NCBI GenBank assembly: GCA_028023455.1 | Contig: JAQFVV010012498.1 | Coordinates: 1,614,001-1,678,000 of the forward strand | Direction of reading: 5' to 3' | DNA from: Epiperipatus broadwayi | Lineage: Eukaryota; Onychophora; Udeonychophora; Euonychophora; Peripatidae | DNA: 64,000 bases | Part shown: piece by piece, positions 25,867 through 36,839 of the stretch | Layout: every line of letters starts with the position of its first letter | How positions within the stretch are numbered: the stretch's first letter is position 1 | Notes under the pieces: model-generated | Database searches by the model: none | What the model was told of the DNA's origin: nothing | Seen by the model: the letters and a program-made list of their open reading frames with translations, nothing else | Position numbers and translations under genes: made by a program

Positions 25867-28119
25867 TATACATTATAGTATTGATTGTATCAGTTTATGT
25901 TAGAGAGGTGAAGCCAGAAAGAGTATTGATCAATAGACTCATGGTAGAGTACTAAAATATTAGCATTATTGATCTGATACAAATACCAGAGATTAAATAA
26001 CTATCTATTTTCTAATAAATAATCACTTTCCATGTAACATTTGAACATCAAAATGTCAAGCTGAGTACAAAAGTTTTATTTAATTGATTAAACAGATATT
26101 TTTTACTTTATTCAACTGGGAATCTAGAAACTTTTAGATCCTGCATCCTCCATTCTACCATGCCTAAAACTGCACTGAATTCTTTTTCAATTTTGTTTAC
26201 TATTAGTTTTATATAAAAATAAAAAACATATTGTATTAAAATTTTTAAAAATAAAGATATATTCTATCTCATTTTTAATTGCCAGATAGTTTATTTAGAT
26301 AGTAAAGAGATAAGCCAGTGATACAGAAAAACATCCAGAAAAAGTATAACACAATTAAAATCAAATAAAATTTCCAAAAAATATAATTAAATCAACTAAC
26401 ATACAATAATAATCAGAGTATAGCTGTTACAAAAGTAATGAATTGAACAATGTTTTTTTTTAAAGTAGAATGATTGATTTCAATTGCAAAAAGAACAGGA
26501 CATTGGGAGAAGAGTCTTGGGAAATCTAAAAAAATAAAATTATATGACACTTTTATTAATTTTGAGTAATATAAGTTGTGTTTTAAAAAGCAGTTGATGA
26601 AGTAGCATTTCAATGATTAAAATCTAAAGCTGAAGCCTATTAGAAAACACAGATATGGGTTAAAGTAAATGATTTTATTGCCTATATGATTTGACACAGT
26701 GAAAGAAAAAAACTAAAAGGTTATTTTCTTAATTGATTAAATACTAAAAAATTCAGCTTGTTCAATTAAATAAAACTGTTACTGTAAAATAAGTACTTTG
26801 GTGCTTGAACATCATATTATATCTGAAGAAAGATCTTTCACATATAGTGTTACTTTTTAAATCATAAGATTTTTTTGGCCATAATTGCAAAATCAATCGA
26901 CAGAATAAAATATATTCTTTGAGGTTGCTGCTTATTATAAACAATTTGAGAAAAATGTTTATATCAATAACATATATATTTGGTTTTATTTTATTTAGTG
27001 TAAGAGTAACTTGAAATGGACCATCCTTAATGCAAAAGATCAGATTATAATTAGGATTTTAAAAATAACTAGTTTTTTTTACACAAATAATTAATAAATC
27101 TTGTCAATAGTCAATAGATTATATAAAAGAATTTACATACAAAAAAGATATAGAAAGAAAAGATTGAACTTGAATGCATTATAGAATTTATAATACTATA
27201 AACAAGTTTTTAGATCTCATTTTGGATTAGAAAACACCTTTGTGTTAGGAATAAAAATACTTCAATTTCCAATTTTTCAGAAACTGCACTATCCCCATGA
27301 CATTGAAAAACTTATCAGTTTAGCAAATTACAATAGAATGTCTTGGTTATTTATATTTGTATGATTGTTATGTAAATTATTTTATTGCATATCTTTCATT
27401 AATACCATATTATAAGTAAACAACAAAATTCAAGGAAAAAGTTCCTTCAAATAAAAATTACTAAATCTTCATAGACATCATGTGAGGACTACATTGTATA
27501 GCTATTGTATAACCTCTTTAAGTACATTACTATTAATCTTAGTGAGATTTCATATTTTTGGAAAACCAGTTTTCAAATTTTTATACAGCATCCTTAAGGT
27601 GCATAACAACTATAATAGTTTAGTCTATTTGATCCAAAATCATTCATCCAGTAAATGCCAAGTATTTTTAAAAGTATTTATGAAAACTATTCAATAAAAA
27701 CATTTTGTACATATATAACCTAAATAGTATTAATCTTTTTAAATTAACATTTATGATACAGTTGAGATGTATGCATAAATTTTCTAGATCAAATTGTAAC
27801 TATTAAATCAAAATTTATTAAATAGCTTTCTCCATAATTAATCATTATGTGAATTTTGGATATAAACCTGTGACGAAATGGAGCATATGCTTTGAGAAAT
27901 TTCTTTTATCTGCCATGAAATCTTATTTATCTAGATCTTCTACAGTAATATTTTAAAATAACACTCAAAGATGGTCAGTGGAAAGTACCTGTATCATAGA
28001 TGAATTACTTTTTTCAATCATATAAAAAGATGACTTCTTTTTTAAAAAAGAATTACAGTACATCATATACTTAATGCACTTCAATAAAAAAGATAACAGT
28101 TTTAATCTTAATGTAGATA
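25867..28119. other. AT-rich intron, nothing recognised
   Basis: Several 60-75 codon open frames exist (for example 26413-26613 and 27482-27697 ), but they show AT-rich composition and no motif. Confidence 0.4.
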
Positions 28120-28245
28120 TATGCATATAATTTTTTCTTCATGTGTTAAAGCATCAGCCAGAAAGCGAACCTGCAAACCCAGGACAACTGCTTGTAAAGC
28201 AGCTGTGCTGACCACTCAGCCACCAATGCTTACATGTATGCATAT
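28120..28245 (-). mobile_element. tRNA-derived SINE, family S1, with 9-bp target duplication
   Basis: On the minus strand the head reads TTGGTGGCTGAGTGGTCAGCAC (A box) with an anticodon-like hairpin CTGCTTTACAAGCAG, then a B-box-like GGTTCGCTTTC, a tail GATGCTTTAACACATGA and an A-rich end. It is flanked by TATGCATAT at 28120-28128 and 28237-28245. Two sister copies lie at 56915-57002 and 57280-57378. Confidence 0.8.
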
Positions 28246-28296
28246 CTTCTAATCAAAGAATATATGCTTTGCAACAAATTTCTATCTCTTAATAAT

Positions 28297-28498
28297 ATAT
28301 GCAGGTTCGAACTCAGACTTTCACATGACCCACCACTCTCAGTGCCATCTCATATTGCTGAACCACCTGACCACACACATGAAATACATATATTGGTGAT
28401 TATTTATCTTTTTAACATGTGTGTGAACAGGTGGTTCAGCATTATGAGATGGCACTGAGAGTGGTGGGTAATGTGAAAGTCTGAGTTCGAATCCACAT
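28297..28498. mobile_element. Foldback MITE, family M2, short copy
   Basis: GGTTCGAACTCAGACTTTCACATGACCCACC (28303 on) is mirrored by GGTGGGTAATGTGAAAGTCTGAGTTCGAATCC (to about 28492). The inner arms carry CAGTGCCATCTCAT...GCTGAACCACCTG and its complement. The centre contains ATACATATATTGGTGATTAT, also present in the copy at 30587-31018. The ORF over it is an artefact of the palindrome. Confidence 0.85.
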
Positions 28499-30586
28499 AT
28501 ATTACATATATAAATACAGGTTTAAGCCTGTACAATGTATCTCTTAATAAGTAGAAGCAATATTCATGTAAACTTATTCAATTCGTCATCAAATTAAAAA
28601 AATTTCTTTAATATCTGGAATTGTTTTCAATTTTTGAAATCTTTATTGATCTTTTTTAAACATTCACTCATCATTGTTTAAATTTAATAAGTAATAATAA
28701 AAACTGTAATGCATGGGGCATCATCATTTTTTATTTTAGAGAAATATTCAAAAGTAAATATTTATCATACAGATTATATAATCTTTATTGCATAGGACCC
28801 AAAATGATTGCCAAATCTGGTTTTATTAAAATTTCATTACATTCTAAAGTCTGTCTGTCTGCGTAATTAATAATGGGGATACAATAAGATATATATTTTA
28901 AAATACTTTTGAATGTTATTATGAAATATTTTTTTCCACAAATTTTTTAATTATGTAAGGATTCAAAATTAGTTTGGAATCTTTATTGATCAATTAACAT
29001 CAACTAGTTATCTTAAATGATACTGGATTTCTAGAAGAGTTGTCTAAAACACTCCTTAGCCTACTTCATGTGATCTAAAAATATTTTCATAAACACTTAG
29101 ATGAATTTGAATCCAGGTCATAGTCATAGCAGAAAGATACAACAGTAATCTCACCATAAGACTCTTCCTTCCCTCTTGATGAAGAATTATTATTGTTTAG
29201 AAGTGGATTATTAATTTCATCCTGCTAAAGTTTTGCATTGTATGTGATATTTAATTTGATTGTTAATACATTTTGATAATTTGCTTTAGTTAGAGCTTTA
29301 ATATTATAAATTAAGAAATAGCTATTTCAAATTCAAAATATTTTGATAATTGTAAACTTTTTTTTGTTGTGCATGGGTGTTTTGTTTATTTGTTAATGAT
29401 GAAGCAATATTTCATAAATTCAACATGCTTACATTTTTGTAAATTCTTCTGATATTTTTTCTAATTTTTATAAATTTCAGTTTCTGAAATTTTAACTTTG
29501 AATTTATTTATTTATCTTTTGATAGATTTTGGTAAAGAATTTTTATTTATTTTCATATGAGTCATTTTTAAATAATTTTTTTACTAAAGAATCAGTATAT
29601 CTAAAACAGTTCTCTTTTTTTTCTTGAAAACTAGCAAATTTTTATATATTTTGCTTTCATGCAAATTATTATGGAATTTATTTAAATTTTATTCATTAGC
29701 CAATCACATGGTTAGTTGTTTAAATGATCATATAATGTTCAAACTCCAAGTGGGAGGTTGAGTTTTGATCATTTTACTTTTTTGAGTCTGTCTTCTACCA
29801 CTGTACTAAATTACATAATTTTATTCATTAACTTGATATAAAACCTCATTAAACTTTATGATGCAGCTAGGAAAGAGAAATGCTAGAGATAAGAGTAGGC
29901 CAATAATGATAAGAGTTGGGTGTAGTACAATATTGTTTAAGCATTCTATCTGCCTTTGCGTTGTTAATTTATTATAAAAAACATGTCATTTATTCATTCA
30001 TTTTATCTCTTAGTAAAAATTTGATCCTCTCAATTACGACGCATTTTGAGAAACTTCAATATATATATTGATTTTTTTAGTATATCTTGTATGCATGATT
30101 TACTTTCTGTAAGATTTCATAATTTCTTAAGTTTAAGATGCGAAGATTATAATTTTTTTGAAGACAAAAAATATTCCGCCCTAGGGAATCTCTTAATCAT
30201 GCCCCAGTATTTTAATCTTTGAGAAAGATATTGAAAAAAAAAATATTTATTTTGTTTTTAGTTACAAGATTAAATCCTTTCTTCATAATTAATTCATTTG
30301 CTGTTCTAACAGACTAAAATAATCCTAAAAACACTGACTTTTTTTAATATTCTATTTTTTTAATCATTCTTCATAAATCTTAAGATTAAAAAAATAATTT
30401 TTTAATGGTCTTTTTATTTCTTTTAAATTTTCAAAGATTTTTTGTTTTTTAAACTAAATGGGGGTGTAGAAAGTATTTAAAATAAACGATTTCTAGCAAA
30501 TATTTAGAAATTCAAAATAATGAAACCCAGCTACTTTATCTTTAAAATTAATGTATTTTATAAATGTTCTTCTATTTTTAATATAT
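28499..30586. other. AT-rich intron with one possible SINE remnant
   Basis: No gene found. On the minus strand at about 29095-29175 an A-box-like TTATGGTGAGATTACTG and B-box-like TGGATTCAAATTC suggest a tRNA-derived SINE fragment. Around 29705-29770 a weaker plus-strand candidate occurs. The rest is T-rich, AT-rich sequence. Confidence 0.4.
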
Positions 30587-31020
30587 AGGGTATATGAGCA
30601 CAGATTTTTACATGACCCACCACTCTCTACTCTATCTTATAACACCATACACTTGAACACATATATTTCGAAAAGATAAATAATCATCAATATACGTATT
30701 ACATGCTATACCAACAATCATCAGTTGGTCCAGATTATCATCTCTACACATATATGCAATAAATGCTCAGATATATACTTTAATTCCATTAAAGTATGAA
30801 GATTGGCTATCTTACTCCATTAATATACATCTGAACACTTATTGCATATATGTGTAGAGATGATAATCTGGACCAAGTGATGATTGCTGGTTTAGCATGA
30901 AATACATATATTGGTGATTATTTATCTTTTCGACATATATGTGTTCGTGTATCAGTGTTATGAGATATAGTGGGGAGTAGTGGGTCGTTTGATAGTCTGT
31001 GCTCATATACCCTATATATT
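30587..31020. mobile_element. Foldback MITE, family M2, long copy
   Basis: The left end GGGTATATGAGCACAGATTTTTACATGACCCACC (30588 on) is mirrored by the right end ...GGGTCGTTTGATAGTCTGTGCTCATATACCC (to about 31013). Inner arms AATCATCACTTGGTCCAGATTATCATCTC and complement also pair. It shares end and central motifs with 28297-28498 but is about twice as long. The minus-strand 61-codon ORF lies within the right arm and is not a gene. Confidence 0.85.
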
Positions 31021-31119
31021 TCATATATTGATGCAGGTATATAATAAGCCTATATTTCAGTTATTCTGTTTTTAATGTTTTTTGTTTACTTTTACTGCAA
31101 GCAGCGCTCATTAAACTCA

Positions 31120-31205
31120 CATTAATTGCCTGGTTTAGTGCAGTGATTAAAGAGTGACTCTGAGACTCAAGATCCACGAGTCTGGCTTCATTCAATGCTC
31201 AAATT
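31120..31205 (+). repeat. tRNA-derived SINE-like fragment
   Basis: TGGTTTAGTGCAGTGATTAAAG (A-box-like) is followed by GAGTCTGGCTTCATTC (B-box-like). It shares the TTTAGTGCAGTG head with 22203. Degenerate. Confidence 0.45.
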
Positions 31206-31821
31206 TCTTTTGAATTTCTGAGAATAATTCATTCAATTATTGTAAATGAAAAAAAATCATACAGTTTTACTGATCACACAAAATATTTTGTACAAGAACT
31301 TCATTTATAACAATACTTTATTAATATATATAATGGTTGCAAAAAGGAGTTGCTCTTAGCTATAATGAGACCCTTTGATTACTGTTTGAATTCTTAAAGG
31401 AAATGAGCAGAGCAAATTTAGAAAGTCTATTCCTTACTTATCTGTTATTGCAACTGTTATTATTATATGATTATTAATATTGTAAGCAAAAACGGATGGG
31501 CTGCTTATCAATATGCATTAGCTAGCATTATGGATTTATTGGCTTTTTATCTCTGAGTTTAAAATCTTAGAATATCATATAGTCTTTAGTTTGTTTACTT
31601 GTCTAATAACTGAATTTTTTTAAAGATTGGATGATTACTTATGTGTAAATGATTTTTTAAAGATATTTATAATCATGATAGACAAAATTGAATTCTGGTA
31701 TTTATTTGCAGAAGGTTATAAAATCATTAGCCAAAACAGTGATTTATTGGTGGAAACAAAGATTGCTAAGAACTCATCATTGCCAGCCCAAATTGTTTAT
31801 CTATTTATGAATGAGATTTAG
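31206..31821. other. AT-rich intron, nothing recognised
   Basis: Unique AT-rich sequence up to the Penelope-like insertion. The short frame at 31627-31821 shows no family motif. Confidence 0.4.
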
Positions 31822-31829
31822 TTTCAAGT

Positions 31830-33167
31830 GTGCATTATTTTGAAGCAGCCAAATTAATCAATCAATTACTTATAGATTACCTTAATTTTGGCCTATACAC
31901 GATAAAATCGTCTCTCCAATTCATCTCCAAAATCAAAAATACTCAAATCTCTCAGACTTCAATTATGGCTACAATGGATGTGAAGGAACTATACGGATCA
32001 ATTAATAGAAAAGCATCCATCCAAATAGTACACGAAGAGCTACTGCGAGCACATTTCCCTAGTGAAAGAGTTAAATTCATTATTGCTTTCCTGTCATGGC
32101 TTGACTCCCATATATTTACACTCTTTGAAAACAAGTGGTACACAATGCAAGATGGATGGCCCATGGGCCTTCCTATCAGTAGTGTTTTATCTAGCATATA
32201 TTTAAATAAATACGAGCTATCAATCATTCCAAACTATCACAATATCAACCAAGACTTTACATATATTCGTTATGTAGACGATATCTTTATCATAACCTCT
32301 AAAGATAATACTTTAAATATACAACGTGATTCACAAAACTTAACCAAACTTTCATTCACCATCACATATGAAAATAATAAAGAACTTAAATATCTCGACC
32401 TCTCTTTATCGAGAAAACGCCACTTAATAGATTACAAAATGATTGTTAAACCATTTGAAATTCGCAGCTATATCCACCCTAACTCTAACTCACCTGCATC
32501 ACATAAATTTGCTGGCCTTAATGCATTTTTGTTTAGAAACTTTTATTTATGTAAATATAAAGCAGACAGGAAAGAAAACATAAACAATTATATTAAAGAT
32601 CTATTAGCAGCAGGGTTCAAATTCAAAGCTATTAAAAATAAAATCATAAAATTTAATAATACAATAAACAATAATGTACCTCGCACCAATCTACCTAGAA
32701 TAACAATCCCCTACATTCCTAAAATATCTAACAAACTAATGAAAGCATTAAACGATAAATTTAACATAGCAGTTAGAACTCCACCTAATTCTAATAGATT
32801 GATTAACAACTCTAAAGACCACATTGATCGATCGTTCACCCCACACAGGTGTGCTCTATTGCCTGCCCTCAGGCCAAATGCCATGCTATATATTATGGTG
32901 AAGTGAAAGCTACAATCAATACTAGACTGGTTCAACATATTTACACATTTAACAGAGCTCAGAAAAACAGCAACACATCCTCTGTATTTTTGGAACATGC
33001 TAAACAATCTGGACATAACTTCACACCTGCCAATCCCATAATATTGTGCTCAGAATCAAATGATCACAAAAAAAAAAATAAAGGAGGCATTTTACATCAA
33101 TGGAAACATCCATGCCATTAATAGAAAAGACATTTGCTTCGAGATCTCAAAGAAATGGGCTACGTAA
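31830..33167 (+). pseudogene. Penelope-like RT + GIY-YIG endonuclease, 5'-truncated upstream copy
   Basis: The frame from 31830 runs 358 codons. It starts just after where copy 2 has its HKPG motif and carries TMDVKELYGSIN (RT motif A region), GWPMGLPISSVLSSIYL (motif B region) and RYVDDIFIITS (catalytic YVDD), then KYLDLSLSR and a basic linker. A frame change near 32845-32890 moves the reading into a second frame: CSIACPQAKCHAIYYGEVKATINTRLVQH, i.e. the GIY-YIG-type nuclease with a degenerate YYGE core, ending through a SGHNF segment. The real C-terminus, AFYINGNIHAINRKDICFEI..., is in yet another frame after a poly-A tract near 33070 and stops at TAA 33167. The N-terminal domain is missing. 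Non-functional as it stands. Confidence 0.85.
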
Positions 33168-33351
33168 TACTAGCTTATTTGAATATTTGTATTTGCATAT
33201 ATTTTATTATACATTTTATGAAGGCTATGAATATGAGGCATGGATCCTCGAAAATGTTAAGCCGATAAACTTTAATACTAATTTATATCTTCTCTAATTA
33301 ACAATTATATATTTTACATATAGAGAGAAGTAAAGCTATATTTATTACATA

Positions 33352-35643
33352 ATGAATAGAGGTCAAGAAAAACAGATCTTACATTGCAGAATTTCGATGA
33401 TTAAATACGAGCAAAGACTTTCGTTCTTTTCTAAATGCAAGGATTATAATATTATACCCAATTGTTGTGTGGTTAAAATCAATAGAACAATATACAATAA
33501 TTTTAAAATTAAGAATGAATTGCAGAAACAGCTTTTGGTGCATATAACATATGGATGTAGAGATGCTTTCAAAAAGCAAACAATCAGATGGAATAAAATG
33601 ACTGCGAACTACGTAATCCCCCAGTGGATGCAAGATAAACTGCATAAAATTGAGAGATTTCATACAGCAAAATTTGAAAATAAAATAAATTTTTTGTCTA
33701 TCAAGCAAAACAGAAATTGCCATAGGATTAATACAGACATGTTCATTAACAAAACTTCAATTACACCACCATATGAAATCAAGAAAATTTTATCCTTCGG
33801 ACCGAAATATGTAGGAAGAAGTTGGAGATCTCCTAAACTCGAATTAATAGCAGACATCGAAGTGAGTCTCATTAACAATATACAAAGAGACGCTATTATC
33901 ACCGATATATCTAAACTATTAAATAACAATTTGGTTGACAAAGAAGGAAAAGCATGGAATAAAAGTATATTAAATACCAAACAATATTTCAAAACACACA
34001 ATATTACTTGTCTCAAAGAAGACAAAGGCAATCGTTTTGTTTTGCTAAATAACACAGACTATAAAAATAAAATGCATGACCAAATTAAAATATTAAAGTT
34101 GGTGCATGATAACTCTTTTAATATTAAACTAGATCGAGATAAATTTATTAACAATGTGCTTCGGACTTTCAAGGATAAAGGGATTACTAAATCCGAATAT
34201 TACAGGATTTACCCTTCTGCTAATAGACCTCCCCCCGAATGTTTGCCAATTTAAAACTACATAAACCAGGAGAACTGCTTAGATTGATGATGGATTTCAG
34301 TGGTGTGCATTATTTTGAAGCAGCCAAATTAATCAATCAATTACTTATAGATTACCTTAATTTTGGCCTATACACGATAAACTCGTCTCTCCAATTTATC
34401 TCCAAAATCAAAAATACTCAAATCTCTCAGACTTCAATTATGGCTACAATGGATGTGAAGGAACTATACAGATCAATTAATAGAAAAGCATCCATCCAAA
34501 TAGTACACAAAGAGCTACTGTGAGTATATTGCCCTAGTGAAAGAGTTAAATTCATTATTGCTTTCCTGTCATGGCTTGACTCCCATATATTTACACTCTT
34601 TGAAAACAAGTGGTACACAATGCAAGATGGATGGCCCATGGGCCTTCCTATCAGTGGTGTTTTATCTAGCATATATTTAAATAAATACGAGCTATCGATC
34701 ATTCCAAAATATCACAATATCAACCAAAACTTTACATATATTCGTTATGTAGACGATATCTTTATCATAACCTCTAAAGATAATACTTTAAATATACAAT
34801 GTGATTTACAAAACTTAATCAAACTTTCATTCACCATCACATATGAAAATAATAAAGAATTTAAATATCTCGACCTCTCTTTATCAAGAAATCGCCACTT
34901 AATAGATTACAAAATGATTGTTAAACCATTTGAAATTCGCAGCTGTATCCACCCTAACTCTAACTCACCTGCATCGCATAAATTTACTGGCCTTAATGCA
35001 TTTTTGTTTAGAAACTTTTATTTATGTAAATATGAAGCAGACAGGAAAAAAAAACATAAACAACTATATTAAAGATCTATTAGCAGCAGGGTTCAAATTC
35101 AAAGCTATTAAAAATAAAATCATAAAATTTAATAATACAATAAACAATAATGTACCTCGCACCAATCTACCTAGAATAACAATCCCCTACATTCCTAAAA
35201 TATCTAACAAACTAATGAAAGCATTAAACGATAAATTTAACATAGCAGTTAGAACTCCATCTAATTCTAATAGATTGATTAACATCTCTAAAGACCACAT
35301 TGATCAATCGTTCACCCGACACATGGTGTACTCTATTGCCGCCCTCAGGCCAGATGCCACACTATATATTATGGTGAAACGAAAGCTACAATCAATACTA
35401 GATTGGCTCAACATATTTACACATTTAACAGAGCTCAGAAAAACAGCAACACATCCTCTGTATTTTTGGAACATGCTAAACAATCTGGACATAACTTCAC
35501 ACCTGCCAATCCCATAATATTGTGCTCAGAATCAAAATGATCACAAAAAAAAAATAAAGGAGGCATTTTACATCAATGGAAACATCCATGCCATTAATAG
35601 AAAAGACACTTGCTTCGAGATCTCAAAAAAATGGGCTACGTAA
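33352..35643 (+). pseudogene. Penelope-like RT + GIY-YIG endonuclease, fuller downstream copy (frameshifted)
   Basis: The N-terminal 300 codons (33352-34254) form the element's upstream domain, including LKEDKGNRFVLLN and YRIYPSANRPPPE. A frameshift near 34240 joins to FANLKLHKPG, the conserved segment before the RT core, then TMDVKELYRSIN. A TGA at about 34519 (CGA in copy 1) interrupts the protein. The frame resumes with PMGLPISGVLSSIYL and RYVDDIFIITS. One extra A in the run at 35045-35053 shifts the frame before the linker, and a 1-nt loss near 35339 disrupts the GIY-YIG segment. The last codons ...FEISKKWAT end at TAA 35641-35643. Catalytic RT residues are intact, but the copy cannot encode one protein. 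The close match to copy 1 lets each defect be placed. Confidence 0.88.
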
Positions 35644-35911
35644 TACTAGCTTATTTGAATATTTGTATTTGCATATATTTTATTATACATTTTATGAAGG
35701 CTATGAATATGAGGCATGGATCCTCGAAAATGTTAAGCCGATAAACTTTAATACTAATTTATATCTTCTCTAATTAACAATTATATATTTTACATATAGT
35801 GAGAAGTAAAGCTATATTTATTTCAAGTGAAAAAAAATTAATAAAGCAAAAGAATAATATTAAATGGAAAAGAGACAATTTTTTTAAAAATGGATATGTA
35901 CTAACTATATT

Positions 35912-36706
35912 TAACCATTAGAAACCACCAGTAACCCATAAATATTCACAATAAGAATAGTAATCAATATTTTTCATTGCTGTCAAGGCAACCTTCTCAC
36001 CTTTTAATAGCAAGAATGGAAGTCCATTCTTACTAATGGTCCATTAAATATATATGGACACTTACAGGTTGCAACTTGACTACAGAGTATGAAATATTAA
36101 TACAATGAAGTTTAAATAAACCTCTTAAAACATGAAATAAACATTTCACGGTAATGCAGACTAATAAATAGTCAATTATAACATTACAAACTGCAATACT
36201 TTTAAATTGCTCATGTATTATTTAAATATTGAGAAATATTGATTACTATTCTTATCGTGAATGTTTATGTGGTTACAAGTGGTTTCTAATAGTTATTAAT
36301 TATCCCAATTAGCTTTAAGCATTATTTCACTTATTATTTAAATAATACATGAGCAATTTAAAAGTATTGCAGTTTGTAATGTTATAATTGACTATTTATT
36401 AGTCTGCATTACAGTGAAATGTTAATTTCATGTTTTAAGAGGTTTATTTAAACTTCATTGTATCAATATTTCATACTCTGTAGTCAAGTTACAATCTTTA
36501 AGTATCCATATATATTCAATGGACCATTAGTAAGAATGGATTTCCATTCTTGCTATTAAAAGGTGAGAAGGTTGCCTTGACAGCAGTGAGAAATATTGAT
36601 TACTATCCTTATTGTGAATGTTTATGTGGTTACTGGTGGTTTCTAATGGTTACTAATTATCCCAATTAGCTTTAAGCATTATTTTACTTATTATTTAAAT
36701 ATTACT
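35912..36706. mobile_element. Foldback element with 317-bp arms and an extra internal copy of its terminus
   Basis: 35912-36228 and 36335-36652 are inverted repeats of high identity (for example GAAACCACCAGTAAC / GTTACTGGTGGTTTC; CAAGGCAACCTTCTCACC and complement; GCAATACTTTTAAATTGC and complement). The spacer 36229-36334 and its flank (GAGAAATATTGATTACTATTC...TTTAAGCATTATTTCACTT) is repeated directly at about 36587-36706, so the element carries two direct copies of one end and one inverted copy. It lies less than 100 bp past the Penelope-like element. Non-coding. Confidence 0.85.
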
Positions 36707-36839
36707 ATATTTAGTATAAGATTTGAAAGCACTAGTAAAGTGGAATTAATTATAAACAAAAAGTTGGAAGATTGATATTGTGGAGATTGATTATATATCA
36801 AATAAAGTAGCAAGACTTGTTATTTAACTTTATAAAAGA

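Larger units (their letters stand above)
31822..35829 (+). mobile_element. Penelope-like retroelement insertion, tandem (truncated + fuller copy), 9-bp target duplication
   Basis: A 5'-truncated copy (31831 to about 33336) is followed head-to-tail by a longer copy (about 33337-35820). The two are nearly identical over their shared 1.5 kb. The pair is bounded by TTTCAAGTG at 31822-31830 and 35821-35829. The junction reads GTAAAGCTATATTTAT (3' end of copy 1) then TACATAATGAATAG (5' end of copy 2). A partial upstream copy in tandem (a pseudo-LTR) is the known arrangement of Penelope-like elements. The products are a reverse transcriptase plus a GIY-YIG endonuclease, both broken by frameshifts here. 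Confidence 0.9.

Noticed and set aside
28234-28458. 74-codon ORF with DPPLSVPSH segment
   Set aside because: Lies over an M2 palindrome; the opposite arm gives the mirrored sequence, so openness reflects the repeat.
30839-31024. 61-codon minus-strand ORF
   Set aside because: Entirely within the arm of the long M2 foldback element.
31952-32227. Minus-strand ORFs opposite the Penelope-like genes (also 32711-33016, 33379-34055, 34427-34702, 35304-35492)
   Set aside because: Shadow frames of the plus-strand RT/endonuclease; the plus-strand product has clear RT motifs.
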